The translations under genes and the position numbers were made by a program. From NCBI GenBank assembly GCA_029783825.1, contig JAREIK010002674.1, forward strand, positions 104,573 to 168,572: 64,000 bases of DNA, in the 5' to 3' direction. This document shows, piece by piece, positions 13,928 through 26,347 of this stretch; the stretch's first letter is position 1; each line of letters begins with the position of its first letter. This DNA comes from Sapria himalayana (Eukaryota > Streptophyta > Magnoliopsida > Malpighiales > Rafflesiaceae). The notes under the pieces are model-generated. The model did no database searches. It saw nothing but the letters and a program-made list of their open reading frames with translations, and was not told the DNA's origin.

Positions 13928-16900
13928 TTAAACAATGATATAACATAAAATTTATTTTTATTATTTTTTTAATTTCCGAAGGTTATAACCTTCCGAAATA
14001 TAATTATTTTTAAATTTTTTTCAAATGTAAATATAATATTTAGTTATAATAATCTTAATAATTATAAATCTTTTAAATTCAATATAAATAATTACATTGC
14101 TAGATATTATAATAATGATCAAAAAAAAATTAATAAACAATTATTAATAAGATAGATATTATTTAAAATATATTTGCTAGATCTAAATTTATTCAAAATC
14201 AAAGTAAAATATATTACTTAATAATAATTTTTTTAATGTTTTGCCTTTTTTTATAACTTTATATTTTTGTTATTATAAATAAATTATTTAAATTAATTTG
14301 TCTTACTCATAATTTATTTTGTAATTTATAATTCTATAATAATAAACTAATAAATAATTAAAATAATTATTTAAATTTATAATTAATACAAATACAATTG
14401 AGATTTATTATTTATTATTTATTATCTAGGATATACATGTTTAATGGTTTAAGTATTTAGTTGTTTTTGGGTTTTGGAATTTAGTGATTTATAGTTATTA
14501 TCTAAAGAATTAAAAAACAAAAAATATTAATTTTTTGAATTTTTATAATTTTTGAAGGTTGTAACCTTTGAAAATATAATAATTTTAAATTTTTTTATAT
14601 GTGAATATAATCTTTAGTTATAATAATCTTAATAATTATATATAATCTAAACTAAATATAAATAATTTTATTAATAGATATTATAATAATGATGAACAAA
14701 TAAATTAATAAACAAGTATTAATAAGAATGATATAAATTAAAATATAATTGTAGAATCTAAAATGATTCAAAATCAAAATAAGAGATATTACTAAATAAT
14801 AATTTTTTATTTTAAAAATTTTGCCTCATTTTATAAGCATATATATTTTTTTGATTAAAAATAAATTATTTAAATTATATCTGTCTCACTAATAATTTAT
14901 TTTGTAATTAAAATTTTTATAAAAATAAATTGATAAATAATTAAAATAAATTTTTAGAATTATAATGAATACTAATAAAAAAGATTTATTATTTATTATT
15001 TAGGGTATACCTATTTAATGGTTTAAGTTTATTGTGGTTTTGGGGTTAATGAGTTTATTGATTTATATGTTTACACATTTTCGTTTTATAGGTTTAATTT
15101 AATCAATGAAATAACAAAAAATTTATTTTTATGAATTTTCGTGATTTTTAAAGGTTATAACCTTTTAAAATATAATAATTTTTTAATCTTTCTAAAATAT
15201 GAATACAATACTTAGTTATAATAATCTTAATAATTATATTTGATGTAAATTTAATATAAAGAATTTTATTATTATATATTATTATAATGATCACAAAATA
15301 AATTAATAAACTATTATTAATAAGATAAATATTAATTAAAATATATTTGCAGAACCCAAAATAATTCAAAATCAAAGTAAATTATATTACTAGATAAAAT
15401 TTTATATTTTTGAAATTTTGTTTATTTTTATAAGCTTAATTTTTTTTCATAAAATATAATTTATTTAAATTATATCTGTCTCACTCATTATTTATTTTGT
15501 AATTACTATTTCTATAAAAATAAATTAAAAAATAATTAAAATGAATATTTAAACTTATAATGAATCCAAATAAAAATGAGATTTATTATTTATTATTTAG
15601 GTTATATAGGTTTAATGGTTTAAGAATTTAGGGGGTTTTGGGGTTTAGGAGTCTAGAGATTTAAAGGTTTAGTCATTTAGTGGTTTATAAGTTTTATTTA
15701 AATAATAAAAAAATAAATTTTTTTTTGTGATTTTTTATCATTTTTGAAGGTTATAACCTTTGAAAATATAATTATTTTTAAATTTTTTTCAAATGTAAAT
15801 ATAATAATTAGTTATAATAACTTAATAATTATAAGTCATTTTAATTGAATATAAGTAATTTTATTGTTCGATATTATAAAAATGATCAAATAATAAATTA
15901 ATAAACTATTATTAATAAGATTGATCGCAATTAAAATATAATGCGAAACCTATATATAATTATTCAAAATAAAAGTAAAATATTTTACTAAATAATAATT
16001 TTTTGTTTTTATATTTTTACTTCTTTATATAAGCTTATTTTTTTTGATTAAATATAAATTATTTAAATTATATTTGTCTCACTCATTATTTATTTTGTGA
16101 TTGATATTTCTATAAAAAAAAACTAATAAATAATTAAAATGAATATTTAAAATTATAATGAATACAAATTAAAATGAGATTTATGATTTATTATATATGG
16201 TATACCAGTTTAATTGTTTAATTATTTAGTAGTTTATAGGTTTTATTTATTTAATAAAAATTTAAAATTCTATTTTTGATTTTTTCTGATTATCAAATGT
16301 TATAACCTTTGAAAATAAAATAATTTTTAAATATTTTAAAATGTGAATTCCATGTATAATTATATTAATCTTACTAATTATATATCATATAAATTCAATA
16401 TAAACAATTTTAATGATAGATATTATAATGATCAAAAATTAAATTAATAAACTATTATTAATAATATAAATATTAATCAAAATATATTTACATAACACAA
16501 AATGATTCAAAATCAAATCAAAATATTTTACTTAATAATAATATTTAATTTTTAAAATTTGCCTTCTTTTTATAAGCTTATATATTTTTTATGATAATAA
16601 ATAATTTAAATAATATTTGTCTCACTAGAATTTTATTTTGTAATTAATTTTTCTAAAAAATTAAACTATAAATAATTAAAATGAATATTAAAATTATAAT
16701 AAATAAAAATAAAAATGAGATTTATTATTTATTACGTAGTATATAGCTGTTAATAGGTTTATGTATTTAGGGGTTTCGGGATTTATGAGCGTACTATTTA
16801 AAGTATGTAAGCATTTAATGATCTATAGGTTTTATTTAAAAAATAAAATAACAAAAAATTTATTTTTATTATTTTTTCTCATTTTTTAAGGTACCTTTGA

Positions 16901-17471
16901 AAATATAATAATTTATTAATTTTTTTCAAAAGTGAATTAAATATTTAGTTATAATAAGCATTATATTTATATATCATATAAATTCAATATAAACTATTTT
17001 ATTGAAGAATATTCTAATAATGATCAAAAAATAAATTAATATTCTATTATTAATAAGATAGATATCAATTATAAAATAATTACAAAACCTAAAATAATTC
17101 ATAAGCAAAGCAAAATATATTACTATATAATAATTTTTTGTTTTGAAATTTTTTTTTCTTTTAAAAAGTTTATCTATATTATTTTGATGAAAAATAATTT
17201 ATATAAATTATATTTGGGTAAGTCATAATTTATTTTGTAATTAATATTTATATAAAAATAAACAAATAAATAATAAAACTTGAATATTTAAAATTAAAAT
17301 GAAAAAAACATGAGATTTATTCTTTATTATTTAGGATATACCAGTTTAATTTAAATTAGATCTATCTCAGTAATAATTTATTTTGTAATTAATATTTCTA
17401 TAAAAATAAACTGATAAATAATTAAAATAAAAATAAAAATTATACTGAATAATTAAAATAATTTATTTTTT

Positions 17472-18569
17472 TCCTCTCTCAACTCTAGAATGATTGCTAA
17501 AGCTCTAACAAAATTAATAGTAGCTTTTACATAATCTCTATTATGTCTCATCATATTTGATGATGAATCACTGGGCTATCAAAGGTAATTTCACTCTAGT
17601 ACGCTAACAGACTCAACCAAAGTTGTACCCCAATGTGTTGAAATAGCTAGTTGTTGAGGATGCTATTTATATTGAATATTGTAATTTAATCTAAAATATC
17701 TCTCATTCACACACTCAAAGCACTTTTTTTAAAACATAATTCACCTCTAAAAAAATAACCACCTTGTAGCCTATTAGAACAAACTAGCCCCAGGGCGGTT
17801 TGGGCGGGACAAGAAGTATGGGCTCTCTTTCAATCAAGAATCTAAAAATTTATTTTATTGGCATGTCTAAACCCATTTTTTATATCCTCATAGATATGAA
17901 AAGTAACATTTCTTTCTCTTTATATTAAATGAGTTATGTATACAAGCTCACAATACCCAAAAGGTTATAAATGAATCATATTCAAATGTATAAACGGTTT
18001 TAATCATTGCTCAAAATATTAGTTTTGCATATTGACAGTTGAGGTCACAAATCAATGTAAAAAGCCATTGTGATATTTCCAATCCCAAGAATTTTAGCTA
18101 TAGAAAGTTATAAAGAGTAGAACTCGAGCTTTAACTCTTTATAGGGTCATGACTTTTGCTCTTGAGGAATGTCCTAAGTTACAATCATTCCTAGTGCAAT
18201 GACTTTGCAATATAAAGATAAAATACACAAGCTATGGTCATATCCAATACTGTGACCGAGTATTATAGTGATTACATATGTATTCACGATCATTCTTAGT
18301 GCCATAACAATATGTTCAACAGAGAGACACAAGTTATGGCATATTCTCATCGATATGATTTTGTGTTCTAGAGACAAAATACACAATCATGACCATTGCA
18401 AATGCTACAATAATCTAAAGCAAGAAAGAGACTGAATCCATAACTGATCCCTTGAGTCATGACTTTGTGTTACATATACAAAAAGATAAATATGTGACAT
18501 TCCTAAAAGTTGTGAATTTCAATTTAAATTTAACACTTAGTCATTTGATTATAAAAGTGCAAAACATGA
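17472..18569. other. Non-satellite segment with degenerate internal repeats (block A, left part)
   Basis: The satellite stops at about 17470 and base composition becomes mixed. Bases from about 17781 on recur inverted at 42771-43567; the first ~310 bases (17472-17780) have no counterpart there. Between about 18130 and 18500, similar phrases recur every 55-100 bases (forms of CATGACTTTG, GACAAAATACACAA, CAAGTTATGG), a decayed minisatellite. The 70-codon frame at 18174-18386 (-) is made of these repeats (CILSL occurs twice) and is not credible as a gene. Origin unknown. Confidence 0.6.
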
Positions 18570-18646
18570 GATTTAGGATTTAGGGTTTATGGACTAGGGT
18601 TATAGTTTATGGTTTAAGGTTTATGATTTAAAGTTTAGGGTTTATG
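18570..18646 (+). repeat. Interstitial telomere-like tract, 7-bp phase
   Basis: About 11 heptamers of TTTAGGG type (GATTTAG, GGTTTAT, GTTTAGG, GTTTATG), degenerate and with one phase slip. This period matches the plant telomere repeat, unlike the 8-bp tracts of the satellite. It lies directly against the poly(T) end of the neighbouring insertion and is repeated inverted at 42697-42770. Confidence 0.75.
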
Positions 18647-19935
18647 GTTTTTTTTGTTTTTTTTTTTTGGAAAATACACACTTTATTTATGATTTAGGCA
18701 CACAACATACAAGAGACTAAAAGGCTGACTAATTTAGGCCAGCCCACCAAATCCTATGCACCTTAATGATTCTATGCATAAAATGCATAAAAAAACATAA
18801 TGCCTAATAATTCCAAGCGTACGAATACAACAAAAATCACCTAGCATTCCCGAACATCAGAGTTGGCATTCGGTCATTATGCGCACTGCATCCTTTCCAT
18901 TCGGATTTGTCCAAGCCATTTGGAGGAACCTGAATGATGCACCATATTAAAACTATGTAAATATAAGATTGTGTATGTGCGTGACATGCAGCATCAAGCA
19001 TTTGCCTATGTCATTACTATGCAATGGAATACATGTAAAACTGAATACCCATAAATCCACAAGTCCATATCTACTGCACTTTGTCAATTCATTCTCACAT
19101 CTAAATTCCACATTCTTTTGCTCCAATGATCCTCAAAAGTGTATCTCTTTGGTTAGAATGTTTCCTTCTCGAGCTCCAAGAAGTGGCTGTATGTTGCATC
19201 GACAAAATATCAAAAAATATGCATGCATCGGTGTGCATGTGTGATGAGGTCAATCTCATAGTCTAATTATCTACGCATACAACCAAGCTAGAATACAAGT
19301 AAAATTACAAAATTTTATAACGATCGGTCTTTTGCTCCTGGGAGTGTAGCATCGCCTAATGTGTATTTACAAAATTCATTAGTGGGCCCCACTTAGAGAT
19401 ACTCATGGGCCCAGTTTCGCCCATTTCATGTTACAAAGAGAATAGACAAGATTGTGTGTGTGAGTATGTCATGATCTGTCTATATAAGTACATCGTGCAT
19501 ACAATGTCCAAAATATAAATAAGACTACAAACATAAACTACAAGTTTGAATCTTTCCCTCCCGTGTGGCTGGTCTGGACTCCATTGCTTACTGGCCCTGC
19601 TTGGTGATGCTTCGGATTTTGCCGGCTCTCCAATTAATCATGGATTACCCGCTACTCCTTTAGGCCGACAATTGGGTGGCCCTCTATGCTGCCTGATAGG
19701 GCTAGTGGGACACACTCCTAGCTACTCCTTGGTTTACTACCGACTACTTTGCTTGATCTTGTTAGTTGTCTGAATGTTATCATCCCGGCTTGCTAGTGGA
19801 GCCCTTTATAAGTTGGTGGCCCATACTTCTGGCTGCTTCCAGGACTTGCTGGCCCCTCTAAATGCTACACCAAAATGGACAAGAATATGTGCACATGTGT
19901 ATTGTGGTCCGTCGCTATGTGTGTGTGGTGCAACA
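18647..19935 (-). mobile_element. Poly(A)-ended insertion, probably retrotransposed (block A, right part)
   Basis: Read on the - strand, the segment starts near 19935 (TGTTGCACCACACACAC) and ends with AATAAA (complement at 18682-18687), 13 bases of spacer starting GTGTGTATTT, then a 21-base A-rich tail (18648-18668 as T8 G T12). That is the signature of a polyadenylated RNA copied into DNA. Short frames at 18969-19244, 19546-19773 and 19774-19965 (+) lie antisense to the transcript orientation and are not conserved in the sister copy, so I reject them. No reverse transcriptase is seen, so this is a non-autonomous or 5'-truncated retroelement, or a processed transcript. A solo LTR is an alternative, but no TG...CA ends with a target duplication were found. 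Confidence 0.5.
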
Positions 19936-20769
19936 GTATCAGGGTTTTGGAGTTTAATATTTTAAGTATTTAGGTATTTTGTGGTTTATAGGTTTTATTT
20001 ACATAATTAAATAACAAAAAAATTATTTTTATGATTTTTTCTCATTTTCATGGTTATAACCATTAAAAATATTATAATTTTTAATTTTTTTTTCAAATAT
20101 TAATACAATATTTAATTATAATAATCATAAAAATTAAATATCATGTAAATACATTATAAATAATTTTATTGATCGATATTATAATACTGATCATAAATAG
20201 ATTAATAAACTATTATTAATAATATAGATTTTAATTAAAATATATTTGCAAAACCTAAAACGATTCAAAATCAAAGTAAAATATATTACAAAATAATAAT
20301 TTTTTAATTTTAAATTTTTGATTCTTTTTATAAGCTTATAAATTTTTTTGATGAAGATAAATTATTTAAATTATATTTGTCTCTTTCATAATTTTATTTT
20401 GCAATTAATATTTCTATAAAAATAAACTAATAAATAATTAAAATGAATATTGAAATTATAATTAATACAAATAAAAATGAGATTTATGATTAATTATTTA
20501 GGGTATACTCCTTTAATGGTTTAAGTATTTAGGAGTTTAGGTGTTTAGTGATTTAAGTGTTTAGGCATTTAGTAGTTTATATGTTTTATTTAAATAATGA
20601 AATAACAAAAAAATTATTTTTCAAATTTTTTATCAATTTTGAAGGTTATAAACTTTATAAATATAATAATTTTTAAATTTTTTTCAAAAGTGAATACAAT
20701 ATTTAGTTATAATAAACTAAATAATTATATATCATATACATTAAAAATAAACAATTTTATTGATATATA

Positions 20770-20890
20770 TTAATAAACTAAATATAAATATAAATATAAT
20801 AATGATCAAAAAATAAATTAATAAACTATTATTTATTGATAGATATATATATATTATTTATAAATACCTAAACCATTAAAGATAGTTTAA
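20770..20890 (+). repeat. Truncated-monomer junction shared with 40535-40650
   Basis: After the phrase TTTATTGATAGATATATAT the monomer jumps straight into an octamer tract, losing most of its second half. The same join, inverted, with flanking ACTAAATATAAATATAAATA, is seen at 40535-40650. It is a marker of common descent of the two arms. Confidence 0.7.
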
Positions 20891-21353
20891 ATGTTTAGGT
20901 ATTTAAAAGTTTTGGGGTTTTGGGGTTTAGGAGTTTAATGATTTAAGCATTTTGGCATTTAGTAGTTTAGAGGTTTTATATAAACAATAAAATAAAAAAA
21001 AATTATTTTTGTGATTTTATCTCATTTTCAAAGATGATAACCTTTAAAATATAATAATTTTTAAATTATTTTCAAATGTAAATATAATATTTAGTTATAA
21101 TAATCTTTATAATTATATATCATGTAAATTCAATATAAACAATTTTATTGATAAATATTCTAATAATAATCAAAAAATAGATTAATAATTTATTATTAAT
21201 AAGATAAATATCAATTAAAATATAATTACAAAACCTAAAATGATTCAGAAGCAAAGCAAAATATATTACTATATAATAATTTTTTGTTTTGATAATTTTT
21301 TTTCTTTTAAAAAGTTTATCTATAATTTTTTGATGAAAAATAATTTAAATAAA

Positions 21354-21632
21354 TTATTTTTGTCTAGCTCAATTTATTTTGTAATTAATATTTATATATA
21401 AATAAACAAATAAATAATTAAAATGAATATTTAAAATTATAATGAAAAAAAATGAGATTCATTATTTATTATTTAGGGATACTAATTTAATTTAAATTAG
21501 ATCTGTCTCACTAATAATTTATTTTGTAATTAATATTTCTATAAAAATAAACTGATAAATAATTAAAATAAAAATTTAAAATTATACTGAATAAAAATTA
21601 AAATGAGATTTATGAATTATTATAATTGTTTA
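21354..21632 (+). repeat. Internal partial duplication that makes the ~750-bp monomer
   Basis: The segment from the ATTTGTCT-type phrase to the GTATACC-type phrase occurs twice in a row (about 21354-21482 and 21483-21632), the second time marked by TTTAAATTAGATCTGTCTC. The same arrangement occurs near 1922, 3252, 8320, 13152 and 17338, inverted near 26600, 29560, 34430, 35770, 39940, 46400, 51410 and 52750, and again near 59400. It therefore defines a monomer subtype (c) and is an old event. Confidence 0.8.
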
Positions 21633-22935
21633 CCAGTTTAATGGTTTAAGTATTTAGAGGTTTTTTCATTTAGGATTTTAGCAATTTATGTTTTTAGGCT
21701 TTTAGTGGTTTATACGTTTTATTTAAAAAAATAAACTATCAAAAAAATTTGCTATAATTTTTTATGATTTTCATAGGTTATAACCTTTGAAAATATAATA
21801 ATATTTAAATTTTTTTTGAAATGTGAATACAATTCTTAGTTATAATAATATTAATAATTACATATCATATAAATTCAATAAATAATTTTATTGATATATA
21901 TTATAATAATGATCAAAATTAAATTTATAAACTATTGATTTTAATATAGATATTAATTAAAAAATAATTAAGAACACAAATTGATTCAAAATTATAGTAA
22001 AATATATTTCTCGATAACAATTTTTAATTTTTAAATTTTTACTTCTTTTATAAGCATATATATTTTTTAAATTATATTTGTCCCACTCATAATTTATTTT
22101 GTAATAAATATTTTTATAAAAATAAACTAATAAATAATTAAAATGGTTATTTAAAATTATAATAAATAGAATTAAAAATTAGATTTAATAATTATTAAGT
22201 AGTATATAGCGGTTTAATGGTTTATGTATTTTGGCATTACGGGGTTTATGAGTTTACTTATTTAACTGTGTATGCATTTAGTGGTTTATAGGTGTTATTT
22301 AAATAAAAATATCAAAAAATATATTTATTTTTTGATATTTTCAAAGGTTATAACCTTTAAAATTTTAATAATTTTTAAATATTTTTCAAAAGTGAATACT
22401 ATATTTATTTATAATAATCATTATATTTATATATCATATAAATTCAATATAAATATTTTTATTGATAAATATTATAATAATGATCAAAGAATAAATTAAT
22501 AATCTATTATTAATAAGATAGATATCAATTTAGATATAATTACAAAACCTGAAATGATTCAGAAACAAAGAAAAATATATTACTATATAATTATTTTTTG
22601 TTTTGAATTTTTTTTCTTTTAAAAAGTTTATCTATATTTTTTTGAGGAAAAATAATTATATAAATTATATTTGTCTAACTCAATTTATTCTGTAATTAAT
22701 AATTATATTAAAAAAAACGAATAAATAATTAAAATGAATATATTAAATTATAATGAAAAAAATAATATTGAGATTTATTATTTATTATTTAGGGTATACC
22801 AGTTTAAAAGGATTATCTATTTAGGGTTTTCAAGATTTTGGAGTTAATTACTTAAGTGTTTAGGCATTTAGTAATTTATAGGATTTATTTAAACAATTAA
22901 ATAACAAAAAAAATTAGTTTTGATATTTTCTCACA

Positions 22936-22961
22936 TTTTCAAAGGTTATAACCTTTGAAAA
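22936..22961. repeat. Perfect 26-bp palindromic monomer core
   Basis: Exact dyad with half-site TTTTCAAAGGTTA; same as at 2808-2833. Confidence 0.9.
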
Positions 22962-23464
22962 TATAAAAATTTCTAACTTTTTTTCAAATGTAAATATAAT
23001 ATTTAGTTATAATGATCTTAATAAATATAAGTCATTAAAATTCAATATAAATAATCACATTGCTAGATATTATAATAATGATCAATAAATAAATTAATAA
23101 ACTATTATTAATAGATTGATATTATTTAAAATATAATTGAAAAATCTAACTTTATTCAAAATCAAAGTATATATTACTAAATAATAATTTTTTTAATATT
23201 TTGCTTTTTTTATAAGTTTATATTTTTGTTATTAAAAATAAATTATTTAAATTATATTTGTCTTCCTCATAAATTATTTTGTAATTTATTTTTCTATAAA
23301 AATAAACTAATAAATAATATAAATAAATATTTAAAATTATAATGAATACAAATAAAATTGAGATTTATTATTTATTATTCAGGATAAACAGGTTTAATTG
23401 TTTAAGTATTTAGGTATTTTTGGGTTTAGTCACTTAAGTGTTTATGCCTAATGATTTTATCGAA

Positions 23465-23488
23465 TTTCGAAGGTTATAACCTTCGAAA
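23465..23488. repeat. Symmetric variant of the palindromic core (24 bp)
   Basis: The half-site here is TTTCGAAGGTTA, followed by its exact complement. Relative to the common core both arms carry the matching change (CAAAGG to CGAAGG and CCTTTG to CCTTCG), so the dyad is kept although the sequence differs. Confidence 0.85.
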
Positions 23489-24228
23489 ATATAATAATTT
23501 TTACTTTTTTTTAAAATGTGAAAATAATATTTAGTTATAATAATCTTGTCAATTATATATAATGTAAAATCAATATAAATAATTTTATTAATAGCTATTA
23601 TAATAATGATCTATAAATAAATTATTGAACTATTATTAATTAGAATGATATAAATTAAAATATAATTGCAAAATCTATAATTATTCAAAATTAAATTAAA
23701 ATAAATTACTAAATAATAATATTTTGTTTTAAAAATTTCTACTCTTTTAATGATCTTATATTTTTTTGATGAAAAATAAATTATTTATATTATATCTGTC
23801 TCACTAATAATTTATTTTGTAATTAATATTTCTATAAATTTAAACTGATAAATAATTAAAATGAATATTTAAAATTATAATGAATACTAATAAAAATGAG
23901 ATTTATTATTTATTATTTAGAGTATACTAATTTAAAGGCTTTAGCATTTATTGGCTTCGGGGTTTAAAAATTTAGTCAATAAGAATTTATGTATTTTGTG
24001 GTTTATAGATTTTATTTATAAAATCTAATAACAAAAAATTTATTTTTTTATTTTTTCTTATTTTCAAATGTTATAACCAAAAACATAATAATGTTTAAAT
24101 TTTTTTAAAATATGAAAATATTATTTTGTTATAATAAACTAAATAATTATATATTATTTAAATTCAATATAATTATTTTTTTTATAAATATTATGTTGAC
24201 GATAATAAAATAAATTAATAAACTATTA

Positions 24229-24419
24229 TTAATAAGATAGATATTAAATAAAATTTATTGGCAAAACCTAAAATGATTCAAAATCAAAGTAAAATATATT
24301 AATAAGATAGATATTAAATAAAACTATTATTAATAAGGTAAAATATACATGTTTAAAAGATTATATATTTAGGAGTTTTGGGGTTTAAGAATTTAGTGAT
24401 TTAAAAGATTATATATTTT
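24229..24419. repeat. Turn-around junction 1 with short direct repeats
   Basis: Here + orientation monomers give way to - orientation ones at 24419/24420. A 23-base phrase starting AATAAGATAGATATTAAATA occurs at 24231 and again at 24301, and a 19-base phrase TTTAAAAGATTATATATTT occurs at 24352-24370 and 24400-24418. Right of 24420 the sequence is the complement of a type h monomer cut at GCAGAACCC (compare about 15349-15358). Nested short direct repeats at an inversion boundary suggest template switching. Confidence 0.75.
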
Positions 24420-26321
24420 GGGTTCTGCAAATATATTTTAATTAATATCTATCTTATTAATAATAGTTTATTAATTTATTTGTTGATCATTATAATAATA
24501 TATATTAATAAAATTTTTTATATTAAATTTACATCAAATATAATTATTATGATTATTATAACTAAGTATTGTATTCAAATTTTAGAAAGATTAAAAAATT
24601 ATTATATTTTCAAAGGTCCTAACCTTTGAAAATCACGAAAATTCATAAAAATAAAGTTTTTGTTATTTCATTGATTAAATAAAACCTATAAACACCTAAA
24701 TGTGCAAACATATAAATCAATAAACTTCTTAACCCCAAAACCACAAAAAACTAAAACCATTATAAAGGTATATCATAAATAATAAATAATAAATCTCTTT
24801 TTATTAGTATTCATTATAATTTTAAATATTCATTTTAATTATTTATCAATTTATTTTTATAGAAATATTAATTACAAAATAAATTATTAGTGAAACAGAT
24901 ATAATTTAAATAATTTATTTTTCATCAAAAAAATATATGTGCTTATAAAATGAGGCAAAATTTTTAAAATAAAAAATTATTTTTTAGTAATATATCTTTT
25001 TTTGATTTTGAATCATTTTAGATTCTACAATTATATTTTAATTTATATCATTCTTCTTAATACTTGTTTATTAATTTATTTATTGATCATTATTATAATA
25101 TCTATTAATAAAATTTATATATTTAGTTTACATTATATATAATTATAAATATTATTATAACTAAATATTATATTCACATTTAAAAAAATTTAAAATTATT
25201 ATATTTTCAAAGGTTACAACTTCAAAAATTAAAAAAATTCAAAATATTAAATTTTTTGTTTTTAAATTCTTTAGATAATAACTATAAATCACTAAAGGTC
25301 TAAACACTTAAATCACTAAACTCCTAAACCCAAAAATACATAAATACTTAAACCATTAAACCGGTATATCCTTAATAATTAATAATAAATCTCAATTTTA
25401 TTTGTATTAATTATAATTTTAAATAATTATCTTTATTATTTATTAGTTTATTATTATAGAATTATAAATTACAAAATAAATTATGAGTAAGACAAATTAA
25501 TTTAAATAATTTATTTATAATAACAAAAAATATAAAGTTATAAAAAAAGCAAAACATTAAAAAAATTATTATTATGTAATATTTTTTACTTTGCTTTTGA
25601 ATAAATTTAGATTTTGCAAATATATTTTAAATAATCTTTCTCTTATTAATAATAGTTTATTAAATTTTTTTTGATCATTATTATAATATCTAGCAATGTA
25701 TTTATTTATATTGAATTTAAATGACTTATAATTATTAAGATTATTATAACTAAATATTATATTTATATTTGAAACAAATTTAAAATTTATTATATTTTCA
25801 AAGGTTATAACCGTAAAAATTAAAAAAAAATAAAAATAAATTTTTTGATATATCATTGTTTAAATAAAACATATAACCCACTAAATACCTAAACACTTAA
25901 ACCTCTAAACACCTAAACACAAAAGCCCCTAAATACTTAAAATTTTAAACTCGTAAACCTTAAATATAATTTAAATAATTTATTTAAATATTAATTACAA
26001 AATAAATTATGTGTGATACAAATATAATTTAAGTAATTAATTTTTCAACAAAAAAAATATAACCTTATAAAAAGATGCAAAAACTAAAAAAAAATTATTT
26101 TTTAGTAATAAATTTTACTTGGATTTTGAATATTTTTAGGTTTTGCAATTATATTTTAATTTATATCTATTATCTTTATAATAGCATATTAATTTATTTT
26201 TTGATAATTGATATCATATCTATCAATAAAATTGTTTATATTTAGTTTATATTATATATTATAAAGATTATTATTACTAAATATTGTATTCACATTTTTA
26301 AAAAATTTTAAAATTATTATA

Positions 26322-26347
26322 TTTTCAAAGGTTATAACCTTTGAAAA
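26322..26347. repeat. Perfect 26-bp palindromic monomer core
   Basis: Exact dyad (half-site TTTTCAAAGGTTA) in a type g monomer of the inverted array. Confidence 0.9.

Larger units (their letters stand above)
7787..17471 (+). repeat. Satellite array block 2 (+ orientation), 16 monomers
   Basis: Palindromic cores are seen near 7857, 8612, 9206, 9797, 10395, 10930, 11516, 12110, 12700, 13450, 13979, 14557, 15155, 15747, 16298 and 16890. Spacing is mostly 578-598, about 750 where the monomer carries an internal duplication (after 7857 and 12700), and about 530 at two places (10395 to 10930, 13450 to 13979) where the same subtype pair g-a occurs. Subtype order from 9206 reads e f g a b d c g a b h i j c, and e through h recurs inverted at about 30.65-24.42 kb. 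Several 60-77-codon open frames lie antisense to the core (for example 11028-11261, 13446-13667, 15148-15375). They are homologous to each other, I/N/Y/K-rich and match no family I know, so I do not call them genes. Confidence 0.9.
19936..24228 (+). repeat. Satellite array block 3 (+ orientation)
   Basis: Monomers resume mid-tract at GTATCAGGG. Cores lie near 20048, 20645, 21035, 21780, 22347, 22949, 23477 and 24075. The stretch 19936 to about 22.95 kb is collinear, inverted, with 41.48-38.48 kb, including a shared truncated monomer near 20.77-20.89 kb and a shared recombinant core (AGATGATAACC at about 21032). Beyond about 22.95 kb the subtype changes to a, and the correspondence ends. Confidence 0.88.

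Noticed and set aside
17472..19935. A single LTR retrotransposon or solo LTR covering all of block A.
   Set aside because: No matching TG...CA ends or target duplication could be found, and the block contains an internal AATAAA plus A-tail next to a telomere-like tract, which indicates a composite.
18969..19965. Three open frames of 63-91 codons on + (18969-19244, 19546-19773, 19774-19965) as possible genes.
   Set aside because: They run antisense to the poly(A)-ended insertion, are not conserved as frames in the sister copy (41480-42696) and contain no recognisable domain.
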